Source: Oscillospiraceae bacterium (GTDB lineage: Bacteria; Bacillota; Clostridia; Oscillospirales; Oscillospiraceae). From it: DNA of 64,000 nucleotides. Shown one piece after another: positions 50,903 to 59,483 of this stretch. A program made the position numbers and the translations under genes. The first letter of the stretch is position 1. Each line of letters begins with the position of its first letter. Location of the stretch: contig JAFXPO010000044.1 in the NCBI GenBank assembly GCA_017527825.1, positions 23,297 to 87,296 of the forward strand. The letters run 5' to 3'. The notes under the pieces are model-generated. The model was not told the origin of the DNA. It did not search any database and worked only from the letters and a program-made list of their open reading frames with translations.

Positions 50903-51157
50903 TCAGCCAAGCTCGCGGCGGGCTTTCTTCAAGCCCTTTGTATATTCCAGAGCGGCAAAGAATCCAGCATAGAAACCGTATTTTGACGCCGCAAGCTCAT
51001 AATCACCCACGGTATCAGGATCAACGCAACCCGCCGCAATCTGCGCGTCAATGGCGGCGCTGAAAGTGTGCATATCCTCTGCAAGTTTGCCGGTAGGAGC
51101 GGCGTCAAGGAAAGCGCTAAACAGGATTTCCACGATGTTGTTATTGGTAGTAGTCAT
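50903..51157 (-). CDS. Small element protein, first leftward early gene
   Basis: 84 aa; AAAGGAG is 9 bases before the ATG at 51157 (an ATG at 51163 is too close to it). FLDAAPTGKLAEDMHTFSAA and KYGFYAGFFAALEYTKGLKK; helical, no recognised domain. Immediately downstream of the repressor-controlled leftward promoter. Confidence 0.6.
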   Translation of the reverse strand: MTTTNNNIVEILFSAFLDAAPTGKLAEDMHTFSAAIDAQIAAGCVDPDTVGDYELAASKYGFYAGFFAALEYTKGLKKARRELG

Positions 51158-51208
51158 CTTCATAATCTCCTTTTCGTTCGTCGATTTGGATTTTCAAATA
51201 ATGTGTTT

Positions 51209-51302
51209 TAGCATTACAACAGCATTATAGCAATGCTAAAGCTATTTGTCAAGAAAAATAATGTGATTTAGCATTGAATTTTTCAAACGATAATGCTATA
51301 CT
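51209..51302. promoter_or_regulatory. Divergent lysogeny-type promoters with AGCATT operators
   Basis: Leftward promoter: TTGACA (51252-51247), 17 bp, TATAAT (51229-51224). Rightward promoter: TTGAAT (51274-51279), 17 bp, TATACT (51297-51302). AGCATT or its complement occurs at least five times between 51209 and 51297, including the palindrome TTTAGCATTGCTATAA on the minus strand inside the leftward promoter. Likely binding sites of the repressor encoded at 51330. Confidence 0.75.
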
Positions 51303-51329
51303 GATATACGAAAGGAGGATGAGTAGCAA

Positions 51330-51815
51330 ATGGGACACAATATAGGTGAGAACATTCGAGCTTTACGGAAAGAACAGGGCCTTACTCAACTGGAGCTTGC
51401 AGAAAAGGCCGGGGTCAATGTTCAGACAATAAGAAGTTATGAATCCGGGAAGTATAAACCAAAACGGGAGGCAATTCAAAGCATCGCAAAAGCACTCCGC
51501 ATTACGCCGGAGTGCTTACAGGGAATTGAGAAGCGTCGCGTTGTATTGCCAGAACGATTGACAATCGTGGAAATTGATGATCCTGATTTGGGGAATATAC
51601 AATACCGTATTGAGGCAGCAGATGAAGCAGCATACATGTTAGGTGTCGAAATATTCCAAAACGCAGGCTTGTCCGTTGACGCTCTTACTGCAAAAGGCCG
51701 GATTGCTACTGCATTAGAAATGCTTAATGAAAAAGGGCAAGCTGTAGCAGTTGAGCGTGTGGAGGAGTTGACAAAAATCCCGGACTACCAGCGTCAGCCA
51801 GAGAAGAAGGAATAA
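51330..51815 (+). CDS. XRE-family repressor of the element
   Basis: 161 aa: N-terminal helix-turn-helix (LRKEQGLTQLELAEKAGVNV, IRSYESGKYKPKREAI) and a C-terminal part (about 70-160) without the Ser/Lys protease dyad of LexA/CI repressors. Induction would therefore need another signal, as in satellites whose repressors are removed by helper-phage proteins. Divergent from the early genes, upstream of the integrase. Confidence 0.85.
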   Translation: MGHNIGENIRALRKEQGLTQLELAEKAGVNVQTIRSYESGKYKPKREAIQSIAKALRITPECLQGIEKRRVVLPERLTIVEIDDPDLGNIQYRIEAADEAAYMLGVEIFQNAGLSVDALTAKGRIATALEMLNEKGQAVAVERVEELTKIPDYQRQPEKKE

Positions 51816-51866
51816 AAAAAAACAGCCCCAGCACGAAGCCGGAGCTGTGGAGGGAGGTATAACACG

Positions 51867-52949
51867 ATGCCAAGAGGCCGATCAATGCGGCGGGCAAACG
51901 GCACGGGAACGGTTGTAAAGCTCTCAGGTCGTCGTAGATGCCCCTATGAGGCCCGTACAGCCGCCACAATCGACGAATGGGGTTATCCCCGTTATGATGT
52001 AGTAGGCCGGTTTGCGACGCGCACAGACGCATTACAAGCCCTTGCCCTGTATAACAACGATCCGTATTCAATCGCAGATCGGACGCTGACCTTTTCACAG
52101 GTCTATGATCGCTGGTTTGCGAGCAAATACGGCGGGGACAAACAGCGGTTTGCAAAGGCCACGATCTGCACCACGCAAAACGCTTATAAATGGGCGTCGG
52201 CCCTGCATAACCGGGTATTCTCTGAGCTGCGGACGACAGACCTGCAAAACGCCCTTGACAACATCGAGCTAGGCTATAACAGCCTGCGGCAAGTCCGAAC
52301 GCTGCTCACGCAGATGTACAAATATGCGCTTGAATACGAGCTTGCCAGCAAGAACTATGCGCAATTCGTCACGATCAAGCAGCCGGATGACACAGAAAGC
52401 GGCGTCCCGTTCACAAAAGAGGAAATAGCTCTGCTATGGGCGAACGTGGACACACCCAGCGAACACCAAGCCATAATAACGGCCCTGTTGATTCTGATAT
52501 ACTCGGGATGGCGAATAACCGAATTTACCACTATGCCGGTTGCCGATATTGATTTGACCGAATGGACGATGACGGGTGGGATCAAGACCGCAGCGGGCAA
52601 AAACCGCGTTGTCCCCATTCACAGCGGGATTCAATACCTCGTGCAGCGGATGTGTGGGGCTACACATGGCGACTACCTGCTCACTGCGGCTGGCGGCAAG
52701 CCGATCAATACCAGCGTATTCCGTAAGGCCATGCAGCCCGCCTTGAAGCATTGCGGGATCACGTCGGTACACACGCCGCACGATTGCCGTCATACCTTCG
52801 TTTCCCTGCTGGACAGCGCCGGTGCAAATCAGGTGTGCATACAGCGGCTTGCCGGTCATGCCAGCAAGGGCGTCACACAGAAGGTGTACACGCACAAAGA
52901 CCTTGACGAATTGCGCGAGGCGGTAGAGTTGATCCAGATAGCGCGATAA
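51867..52949 (+). CDS. int: Tyrosine-recombinase integrase
   Basis: 360 aa. N-terminal arm-binding part (1-60), SAM-like core-binding domain (about 70-165) and catalytic domain with the expected residues: Arg in IYSGWRITE, Lys in the beta-hairpin, HDCRHTF (His-x-x-Arg), GHAS (second His) and the nucleophile Tyr in QKVYTHKD. 51 bp downstream of the repressor, so probably co-transcribed. Adjacent to the right attachment region. Confidence 0.95.
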   Translation: MPRGRSMRRANGTGTVVKLSGRRRCPYEARTAATIDEWGYPRYDVVGRFATRTDALQALALYNNDPYSIADRTLTFSQVYDRWFASKYGGDKQRFAKATICTTQNAYKWASALHNRVFSELRTTDLQNALDNIELGYNSLRQVRTLLTQMYKYALEYELASKNYAQFVTIKQPDDTESGVPFTKEEIALLWANVDTPSEHQAIITALLILIYSGWRITEFTTMPVADIDLTEWTMTGGIKTAAGKNRVVPIHSGIQYLVQRMCGATHGDYLLTAAGGKPINTSVFRKAMQPALKHCGITSVHTPHDCRHTFVSLLDSAGANQVCIQRLAGHASKGVTQKVYTHKDLDELREAVELIQIAR

Positions 52950-52987
52950 AGAGCGGCCCTCCGTGGGCCGCTCCGCTGTTACTAGCG

Positions 52988-53118
52988 TGTCACTAATAGA
53001 TAATAATGCGTTTGTGCATGGCATGAAAAAGCCCGTGAAAAGTGCTGAATAATCAGGCTTTTCACGGGCTTTTGAATTACTTTCAAAGCAGGAAATAATT
53101 AAATCGCTATCTTCCTGA
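52988..53118. other. Putative right attachment region (attR)
   Basis: TGTCACTAATA (52988-52998) repeats the arm-like sequence near the left end (41723-41733); TATCTTCCTGA (53108-53118) repeats the left core. Core and arm order are mirrored relative to the element interior on both sides. Confidence 0.5.
53027..53073 (+). terminator. Integrase terminator
   Basis: 16-bp perfect stem AAAAGCCCGTGAAAAG / CTTTTCACGGGCTTTT with a 15-nt loop, 78 bp after the integrase stop. Confidence 0.88.
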
Positions 53119-53145
53119 CATTGTCCGATTGGAACGGGAATTTTT

Positions 53146-53790
53146 TCATGTAAGATCTGGCGCCCAAGTCAAAAGATCGGAAAACTCGTGAATCGAATGG
53201 TCTGTTTTCTCATAGCGCGCGGCGGGACCGATGCCGATGGCGATGAAGCCGCCCGCCTTCGCCGCGTCGATGCCCGCCTCGGCGTCCTCCACCACCGCGC
53301 AGTCCGCAGGCGGTACGCCCAGGAACTCCGCCGCTTTGAGAAACACCTCCGGGTCGGGCTTGGCGCGGGTGATGTTCGTGCCGTCGGAGATGGCGTCAAA
53401 GACGTCCAGCAGTCCGGTGCGCTCCAAGACCAGCTTGGTGTTCTTGCTCGACGAGCCCACCGCAAGTCGGCAGCCCCGCGCGCACAGCTCCTCAAGCGTC
53501 TCGCGCACGCCCTCCGGCACGTCGGCGGGCGTCATGGCGGCGAGATAGCGGCGGCAGATATCGTTTTTCTCCGCGCACAGCGCCGCCTTGTCTGCGGCGG
53601 ACAAGGGCGCGCCGTGGTAGCGCTCCAGCACGATCTCCAGCGACGCCTCGCGGCTGAGCCCGCGCAGACGGTCGTTGATCCGCTCGTCAAAATAGATGTC
53701 CCGCGCGTCCGCGATCTCCTTCCACGCGAGATAGTGGAAGCGATCGGTGTGAACAAGCACGCCGTCCATATCAAAAATAAACGCCTTCAT
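53146..53790 (-). CDS. Beta-phosphoglucomutase-like HAD enzyme
   Basis: 214 aa from the ATG at 53790 (GAGG upstream). FIFDMDGVLVHTDRFHYLAW carries the two catalytic aspartates of HAD motif 1 with the Asp-x-Asp form of mutases; GSSSKNTKL is motif 2; KPDPEVFLKAAEFLGV and CAVVEDAEAGIDAAKAGG are motifs 3 and 4. It interconverts beta-glucose 1- and 6-phosphate when linked to maltose/trehalose phosphorylases, but none is adjacent here. The phage-like element is inserted 28 bp downstream of its stop. Confidence 0.88.
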   Translation of the reverse strand: MKAFIFDMDGVLVHTDRFHYLAWKEIADARDIYFDERINDRLRGLSREASLEIVLERYHGAPLSAADKAALCAEKNDICRRYLAAMTPADVPEGVRETLEELCARGCRLAVGSSSKNTKLVLERTGLLDVFDAISDGTNITRAKPDPEVFLKAAEFLGVPPADCAVVEDAEAGIDAAKAGGFIAIGIGPAARYEKTDHSIHEFSDLLTWAPDLT

Positions 53791-53941
53791 ATCCACAACG
53801 CCTCAAATCATTTTCAAGTCAATCTCACGCTGAAAACCCGGCTTCAGCAAATCCTCATAGCCTATAGTATAGGCAATTGACAGCCGGCAATCAACCTATT
53901 TTTAAGCAAAAGTGGGTCAATGACCTGCGGGTCGGTTTCTG

Positions 53942-54826
53942 CTATTCGGGCATCCGGTCAGCGAAGTAGACCGCCAACTGCGCGTGGATCATACTCCAAT
54001 CCTGCCGCCGTCCCGTCCACTTCCTCGTAATGTCCATCATGGCCAGATACAGCATCTTAAAGAGGCTGTCGTCCGTGGGGAAAACGGACTTGGCTTTTGT
54101 TACCTTCCGGAGCTGGCGGTTAAAGCCCTCAATGGCGTTGGTGGTGTAGATCAGCCGACGCAGCTCCTGCGGATACTTGAAATAGGTGCTCAGATTCGGT
54201 CAGTTGTCTCGCCAGGATTGAGAGATTTTGGGGTATTTCTTGTCCCAGCGCTCGGCAAAGGCGTCCAGAGCGGTCAAAGCGGCCTGTTCGTCTACCGCCG
54301 CGTAGACCGCCTTCAGATCCGCCATAAGCGCCTTGAGATCCTTGTAGGAAACATATTTGCTGGAATTGCGCAGCTGATGAATGATGCAGTTCTGGATCTC
54401 GGTCTTGGGAAAGACCGCCTCAATGGCAGCGGCAAACCCCGTCAGGTTATCCGTACAGGCGATGAAAATATCCTCAACGCCGCGGTTTCTCAGGCTGTTG
54501 AGTACCGTTGCCCAGAATTTAGCGCTCTCGTTTTCCCCCACCCACATACCGAGAACGTCCTTTTTTCCGTCCAAATCGATACCAATGGCAATGTATACCG
54601 CCTTCTTGACGATCCGACCCTCGCTGCGGGCGTGATAGTGAATAGCGTCCAGAAATACCACCGCGTAGATAGCCTCCAGAGGCCGCTGCTGCCATTCCCT
54701 GACCACAGGAAGTATCTTGTCTGTAATCCGGCTCACCATCGTATCCGAGACCCCTATCCCGTAAATATCCCGGATGTGGGCCTCAATATCTCCCGTGGTC
54801 ATGCCCTTGGCGTACGAGGTTCTCCG
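53942..54826 (-). mobile_element. Broken IS256-family transposase
   Basis: The C-terminal two thirds of a Mutator-type (IS256) transposase: TTGDIEAHIRDIYGIGVSDT, AVYIAIGIDLDGKKDVLGMW (DDE core), IACTDNLTGFAAAIEAVFPK, and after the break NLSTYFKYPQELRRLIYTTN and AIEGFNRQLRKVT. The N-terminal about 120 residues are missing, replaced by element-derived sequence at about 54820. An in-frame TGA at 54202-54200 stands where the family has Trp (RDN-stop-PNLSTYF). Inactive. Confidence 0.85.
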
Positions 54827-55301
54827 CCAGACGCCGCACCTGTGAGGCGTAGTCCGGCTGTGCCATCAGCACTGCCGCGGCGAGACGGTCTTTTTCGGGG
54901 CCTTTCTTCTTCTCGACCGCTTGGAACATCCTGTTCAACTCCATCAGGCTTTCGTGCGGGATATTGAGGCGATCCGCGATTTGGTCAGGCAGCTCCGTGC
55001 GCCATACATTGATCTGAACGTCCTCCGCCTTCCGATAGCCGCCTCGTTCCAACAGACGCTCCAGCCGCTTTTCGGGCGTGGGCAGGAGCAGCGTCATAGG
55101 CGCATCCTCCGGCTCTGATGACACGGGCGTCAGCTCCATTTCCATGAGGTACCGTTTGTCATAGTAGACAGGGAAGTTCCGCCCGGTATAATGCGGTTCG
55201 AGCCGAAAATCGTTATCGAAAATCACGCCGCTCGGCGTGATGGTTCCTGCGCCCGTGGCAATGAGGTCGCGGATCAGCTTCTCGCCGTCCAGATGGTTCA
55301 A
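54783..55301 (-). pseudogene. Conjugative-element accessory gene, broken
   Basis: About 172 codons without a good start (TTG at 55301): LNHLDGEKLIRDLIATGAGT, NFPVYYDKRYLMEMELTPVS, LLLPTPEKRLERLLERGGYR, then a helical C-terminus. The PTPEKRLERLLERGG style is typical of multi-domain accessory proteins of Tn1549-like integrative conjugative elements. The right part is joined to the transposase remnant. Confidence 0.5.
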
Positions 55302-55477
55302 AACATGCGGTATCGGTTATGTCCGTCCACGATGATGCCGTTCCAGACCAGTAGCGGCATTTCGCACCCGTTGGCGAGGATGCTGTCGGTGAGCATCGAC
55401 AGCTCCGTATCCTGAAGCGGTGGGATCAGTTTTGCAAATTCGGGATCGACTCTTAGTTCGTAAAGACTCTTTTCCAT
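55301..55477 (-). pseudogene. ParB-like domain fragment
   Basis: From an ATG at 55477: MEKSLYELRVDPEFAKLIPP, MLTDSILANGCEMPLLVWNG, IIVDGHNRYRMF, the N-terminal ParB/sulfiredoxin-like domain found in conjugative-element proteins, then a stop. Inserting one base at the stop would continue into the frame of the neighbouring fragment (RM-V-LNHLDGEKL), so the two may be one gene broken by a frameshift. Confidence 0.6.
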
Positions 55478-55520
55478 CGGTCATGTCTCCATAAATCAAC
55501 TAATAATAGGGGCAGAAACG

Positions 55521-55560
55521 AAAAAAGGGTCGAACGTCTCATTTTGAAACGTTCGGCCCT
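55521..55560 (-). terminator. Terminator after the 232-aa element gene
   Basis: 12-bp stem AGGGTCGAACGT / ACGTTCGGCCCT (one wobble), followed on the minus strand by T6. Confidence 0.85.
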
Positions 55561-56258
55561 CAAATCATGCTTTGCCCTGACTCCATATTCAGTTCCAGCT
55601 CCTGCTGGTTGGATTGATTGACGCGCTGTTCCAAGTCGGGGACAGCATTTTCAATCTGCTCCGCCGCTGATTCCAACAGCTTTCTGCGTGCCTCTGTGAT
55701 CGCGTTGTCGCCGTCCAGTGTTTCGTGTATGGCGCGGTAGACCTCGGCAAGCTGTTCCGGCTCGAAAATCGCGTCCCGCTCAATCAGCTCCGCTCTCAGC
55801 GCGAAGTCCCGCTTTGCCTTTGCGAAGTTTCCTCCAAAATAATGCCCGCCCCAAACACCGGCGCGGCCATAGCCCCATTCCCACGTCACGAACTGAACGC
55901 CACGCGAAGTTGGGTGTCCCGCGAGCACTGCGCCGTTGAAGTCCGCGAGAAGCTTGTACCGCTCGTCAAGACTCATTGCTTTTAAGACGGGTGCCGCCTC
56001 CATGAGCTGCAGATACTGCTTGACCTCGGCCGCGATGTCCACCGCTCGGTCGAAGGCTTCGCGGCAGCCCTCCAGCGCCAAATCCGCCTCTCGGAACTGT
56101 GCGCCGCCTCCTGCGGTGATCCGGCACAGATCCGATCCGTGCCATCGCACCGGCAAGAGTCCTTCTGCTTCCGGCTCGACTGCGTAGCCTTCCGCCGTCA
56201 GTCTGTGCGCCAGCTCCTTGTAGAAGCTGGCCCGCGCTTCCTTGTTGATCTCTGCCAT
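55560..56258 (-). CDS. Conjugative-element accessory protein, unknown function
   Basis: 232 aa from the ATG at 56258 (AAAGGA upstream). MAEINKEARASFYKELAHRL, then a beta-rich segment, VKQYLQLMEAAPVLKAMSLD, LLADFNGAVLAGHPTSRGVQ and FVTWEWGYGRAGVWGGHYFG. Proteins of this shape occur in Firmicute integrative conjugative elements near ParB-like and antirestriction genes; the function is not known. Complete, with a terminator. Confidence 0.65.
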   Translation of the reverse strand: MAEINKEARASFYKELAHRLTAEGYAVEPEAEGLLPVRWHGSDLCRITAGGGAQFREADLALEGCREAFDRAVDIAAEVKQYLQLMEAAPVLKAMSLDERYKLLADFNGAVLAGHPTSRGVQFVTWEWGYGRAGVWGGHYFGGNFAKAKRDFALRAELIERDAIFEPEQLAEVYRAIHETLDGDNAITEARRKLLESAAEQIENAVPDLEQRVNQSNQQELELNMESGQSMI

Positions 56259-56333
56259 TTGTCTGTCCTTTCCGGGCGTAGCGCCCTTTTCCGTGTTGTG
56301 AAAACAAAAAAGGCGCCGGTTTGACGGTGCTAC

Positions 56334-56524
56334 GCACCGTCTCGCCGACGCCTCATATTTTTTTGGTTTGTTGCTATGTCGTGAGTTCAAATCCTGCCAG
56401 TTTGGTTTTTCAGCAGGAAAATAGTAAAATTTCAAGGCTGCTTCGGTGCGAACCGAAACAGCCTTGAAACCCGCATGGTTGCTGCGTTTTTTTACAGAAT
56501 AGTAGTTTCATTCTGTAAGTTTGT
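56334..56524. repeat. 191-bp repeat, copy 2
   Basis: Direct repeat of 31741-31931 with few differences, all in its first third apart from scattered single bases. Here it begins within 100 bp of an element gene; neither copy lies in a gene. Confidence 0.85.
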
Positions 56525-56759
56525 GGTATTAGAATAAAAATCCTACACCCGCCGCAAAGGCGCTTGTCATAAGGCGTTGCGGCATTTTCGCTTTCTGTCG
56601 GGCGCTTGCTTTTGACTTCCGTATTGTCATGGCTTCACAATGACCGTGCCCTTTGGATCCACCGCGTCAAGATATAAATCCGTCAATGACGCGAAAAAGG
56701 CGCAGACAAACACAATACTATACGATTTTCACCACTTTCTTCATTTTGCCCCTGCTTTC
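56525..56759. other. Intergenic stretch with possible coding debris
   Basis: No intact gene. The minus strand reads DLYLDAVDPKGTVIVKP followed by a stop at about 56637, like the end of an element-borne protein, and then MTIRKSKASARQKAKMPQRL. The family is not clear. No RNA gene was recognised. Confidence 0.35.
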
Positions 56760-57875
56760 TTATCTTTCGAGCAACGCAAGACCGTGGCTTTGCACATCGC
56801 CGTTTACGGCGGCGCATATCCAATCCGCAACGCTGACGCCGTCCTCCAGCTTGTCAAACACATTGCTGGAGATGATCGTGTGCTGCGTGTTGTGGGTTTC
56901 TGCGTCTTCGGCATGATTCCAGATATAGATTCCGATTCCCGGGATGTTTTTCTGCAGGCCTTTGACCATTTCCGCAAGATCCTTTTGGAACAGGTCGCCG
57001 TTTTCTTTATCCTTTGTCATGGTACCGGTGCGGATATACGCCTGATACTGCTGCAGCGTATCATCCCGATAGGAACAGTCGAACAGGATCTTGACGCTGT
57101 CGCCGCGCTTTTCATGCAGTGCGGTCAGGCTGTCCAATACCAGATTGTCCGTCACCAGACGGTCGGAGATTTCTTTTGGTGACTGCCAGAGATTTACCGC
57201 TGTTTCGTGCCACCCGTCATAGAGCAGCAGCGAGCTGTCCACACAGACCGTGATATTCTTTGCGCTGGGGAAGCGGTCGATCACATCGTCGGTCAGGAGC
57301 GAAGTGGCAAAGCCGCCTGCAGAGAAGCCCGTTACCAGCAGGGTGTCCGGCTCTCTCACATAGGGCTTGATCTGCTCTACGAACGCAGCGTAATTGCTGT
57401 ACCCGGTGTGGTAAACCGCCTTTTTTCCATCATAGACGCCTGTGCCTGAATGGAAGTCGCCGGTGGCGTAGGGGACCACAAGGAAGCTCCAATCCTTGAA
57501 GGGATTGTTCTCCGCATTGCTGCCGATTCCACCTTGTGCCACAAAGTCCTGCGCTGTCATGCTTGTGGCATAGAACTTATTTCCGCCTTCCGAGGTTTCC
57601 GGCGTAATGCTCACGCCGCCACCGAAGAAATAGACGACGACCTTGTTCTCCGTGCCCTTTTTGAAGATTCCGTGCCATTCGCTGCCATCCGAGGATTGGG
57701 TGCCCTCTACCGCCACCTCATACCATTTTCCGATTTCCGGTTCGCCTTTCAGCTTCGGGAAGCTTTTGAGAAAGGTCATTTTCAGCAGCACAAACGCACC
57801 GAGCGCAAGTACAACAATGACACACGCGAGAACAAGCAGTATCTTTTTCGCTTTTTTCATGTTTTTCTTTTCCAT
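56760..57875 (-). CDS. Pectin-acetylesterase-like membrane-anchored hydrolase
   Basis: 371 aa from the ATG at 57875. An N-terminal membrane anchor (about 8-30) is followed by an alpha/beta hydrolase of the pectin-acetylesterase/NOTUM group: YFFGGGVSITPETSEGG (oxyanion hole), TLLVTGFSAGGFATSLLTDD (nucleophile Ser), DCSYRDDTLQQYQAYI and AEDAETHNTQHTIIS (His). Probably deacylates a polysaccharide or small ester outside the cell. It follows a GNAT remnant on the same strand. Confidence 0.83.
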   Translation of the reverse strand: MEKKNMKKAKKILLVLACVIVVLALGAFVLLKMTFLKSFPKLKGEPEIGKWYEVAVEGTQSSDGSEWHGIFKKGTENKVVVYFFGGGVSITPETSEGGNKFYATSMTAQDFVAQGGIGSNAENNPFKDWSFLVVPYATGDFHSGTGVYDGKKAVYHTGYSNYAAFVEQIKPYVREPDTLLVTGFSAGGFATSLLTDDVIDRFPSAKNITVCVDSSLLLYDGWHETAVNLWQSPKEISDRLVTDNLVLDSLTALHEKRGDSVKILFDCSYRDDTLQQYQAYIRTGTMTKDKENGDLFQKDLAEMVKGLQKNIPGIGIYIWNHAEDAETHNTQHTIISSNVFDKLEDGVSVADWICAAVNGDVQSHGLALLER

Positions 57876-57877
57876 TT

Positions 57878-58090
57878 TTATGACCATTCCTTTCCGCTGC
57901 GCGGAAGGCACAAAAAGGCATAAAACTGGTGCCTCTGACGCAGCAAGTCTAATTCTGTTAAAATGTACTTGAGGAAGCAGGCGCACCACAGAGCACGTGA
58001 AGGTGAGTACTCGTAGTCGTAAAATGCTTCCGCCGCAAGCAAGGCGCACGCCTTCCTGTCTTCCAACGTCATTTCCCTGTAGTCAAGCAT
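57878..58090 (-). pseudogene. N-terminal GNAT fragment
   Basis: 70 codons: MLDYREMTLEDRKACALLAA opens like a GNAT acetyltransferase, EAFYDYEYSP follows, and then the sequence turns into an unrelated tail. No acetyl-CoA loop. Truncated by deletion. Confidence 0.55.
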
Positions 58091-58112
58091 TGGAACGGCC
58101 TCCCACTCTCAG

Positions 58113-58829
58113 TCATTTTTGGATTTGCAGCTCAATCATCGTGCACAATTTTCCGTCCGCGTATAAGAAAAAGGCGTATCCGCCGTCCGTCGCAGCACGT
58201 TTGATCTCCACCTCGCTGCTCGGCTGGACGGCGGCGCGGTAGACGACGTGGAGCCGCGTGAAACCATCCGCCATGAAGTCGTCTTCCGGCAGCGCATCCA
58301 AAGCAAAATCGACATAGCGGGTGTTATGAACATGACCGTTATAGTCAATATCGCTGCGGCGCAACAGAACCGGCTGTGTGGTATCAAAGGCTTCCGGCTC
58401 CTGCAAACGTGGCGCGTCGGAATCAAACGCTGTGTCATTCTCCGGGCCATAAGAGCCGAACAGCTCCGCGCTGATGCGCGTCATCCTCTTCGCCTTGATG
58501 TCCACCAACGCGAATTTAGCCTGCGCACGCAATAGCTCCCGCTCTTTATCATCCATAACGATAAAATCGCGGTAAGCCGTGCTGGCGGGAGCTCTCCCAT
58601 GCACCCAAGTTTTGATGTGCAGCTTTTGAAACTGCTTGGGACGACGGCCGATCTCAACGCGCCAGTCCACCAGCACCCATGCCACGCCGCCGTCGGCAAC
58701 CTTGTCATAGACCATCATCGTGTGGCGTGTACCCGCATTCTCCAGAATTTGCAGTATTGCTTCAATGGATAGATTTCCCGCCGCGTTGTAATCACTCAGA
58801 CGCGGCTCGTAGGCTTCAGTAAAATACAT
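58113..58829 (-). CDS. Acyl-ACP thioesterase
   Basis: 238 aa from the ATG at 58829 (AAAGGAGG nine bases upstream). Two hot-dog domains: MYFTEAYEPRLSDYNAAGNL, VADGGVAWVLVDWRVEIGRR (first) and RRSDIDYNGHVHNTRYVDFA (second), where Asn-x-His-x-x-Asn is the bacterial FatA-like active-site region. It hydrolyses acyl-ACP to free fatty acid in the cytoplasm. Its neighbours are all remnants or unrelated hydrolases. Confidence 0.9.
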   Translation of the reverse strand: MYFTEAYEPRLSDYNAAGNLSIEAILQILENAGTRHTMMVYDKVADGGVAWVLVDWRVEIGRRPKQFQKLHIKTWVHGRAPASTAYRDFIVMDDKERELLRAQAKFALVDIKAKRMTRISAELFGSYGPENDTAFDSDAPRLQEPEAFDTTQPVLLRRSDIDYNGHVHNTRYVDFALDALPEDDFMADGFTRLHVVYRAAVQPSSEVEIKRAATDGGYAFFLYADGKLCTMIELQIQK

Positions 58830-58857
58830 TTGCCCGTGCCTCCTTTCGGCATTCTCA

Positions 58858-59454
58858 TTATGTTTTTCCACTACCACCCAGCACTTCCGTAAGGAAGCCC
58901 TTGATACAGTTCTCCGCCTCGCGCGATATCGCTTCCTGCTCCGGCGATTTGGACTGCTTGCTGCTAAGTTTCTCATACTCCGGGTTGTTTTCCTCAATAA
59001 AGCCGTGGATCGCACCGGCATACTTCTTGACCTCAGATTTGACTCCGTTTTGCAGCAGGGCTTCCTCATATTGCAGCGAGCCGTCGCTGATGGGATCGTT
59101 GTCCGCGAGAATGAATAGCGCGGGTGCAAGCGTCGCTCTCTGTTCTTCGCTCATAGCGTTGTAGGTTTCCACGACTTCCTTGATGAAGCCGTAGCAAATG
59201 ACCTGCGCCGCCGTGGAGATTGAACACCACCGGCAACAGCTCACCCGCCGCGCGGTCAGGGATGTAGAGATTGACGTCTACGCCCTCCTTGCCCTCGCGC
59301 GGCACATAGAAATGCGTCCCAATCAGCTCCTCGTCGCTCTTGACCATTCGCGCCTGATCCCCGGCGCTCTGCGCCCACTTCATATCACGGAAACGACAAG
59401 GGTAGCAATCAATACAAGAAGAGCAATCCCGATGACTTTCAGCATTTTTTTCAT
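58858..59454 (-). pseudogene. Alpha/beta hydrolase gene with deletion and frameshift
   Basis: Start MKKMLKVIGIALLVLIATLV (membrane anchor) at 59454, then a frameshift near 59385 to HFYVPREGKEGVDVNLYIPD and LLPVVFNLHGGA (HGG oxyanion motif). Next comes a jump of frame near 59215 to the C-terminal part (ALFILADNDPISDGSLQYEE, GAIHGFIEENNPEYEKL, with the Asp and His of the triad). The central nucleophile-elbow region is missing. Divergent from TetR, its probable former regulator. Confidence 0.75.
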
Positions 59455-59483
59455 TTGCCCCCACTCTAAATTCTCTTGTTGCA

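Larger units (their letters stand above)
41661..53118. mobile_element. Integrated phage-satellite-like element (about 11.5 kb)
   Basis: Bounded by an 11-bp direct repeat TATCTTCCTGA (41661-41671 and 53108-53118); the copies of CACTAATA just inside both ends (41726-41733, 41737-41744, 52991-52998) could be integrase arm sites. The layout is two-armed: repressor and integrase rightwards, about 15 small genes leftwards. Phage functions present: integrase, XRE repressors, VapE C-terminal domain, sigma factor, tail tape measure and tail-assembly-like genes. No large terminase, portal, capsid or lysis gene was found. Insertion is between the ABC importer and a beta-phosphoglucomutase gene, 28 bp after the latter's stop. 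A reduced prophage is the alternative. Confidence 0.7.

Noticed and set aside
54200..54202. UGA read as tryptophan
   Set aside because: Many clearly intact genes here (for example fchA, hisS) end with TGA, so the code is standard.
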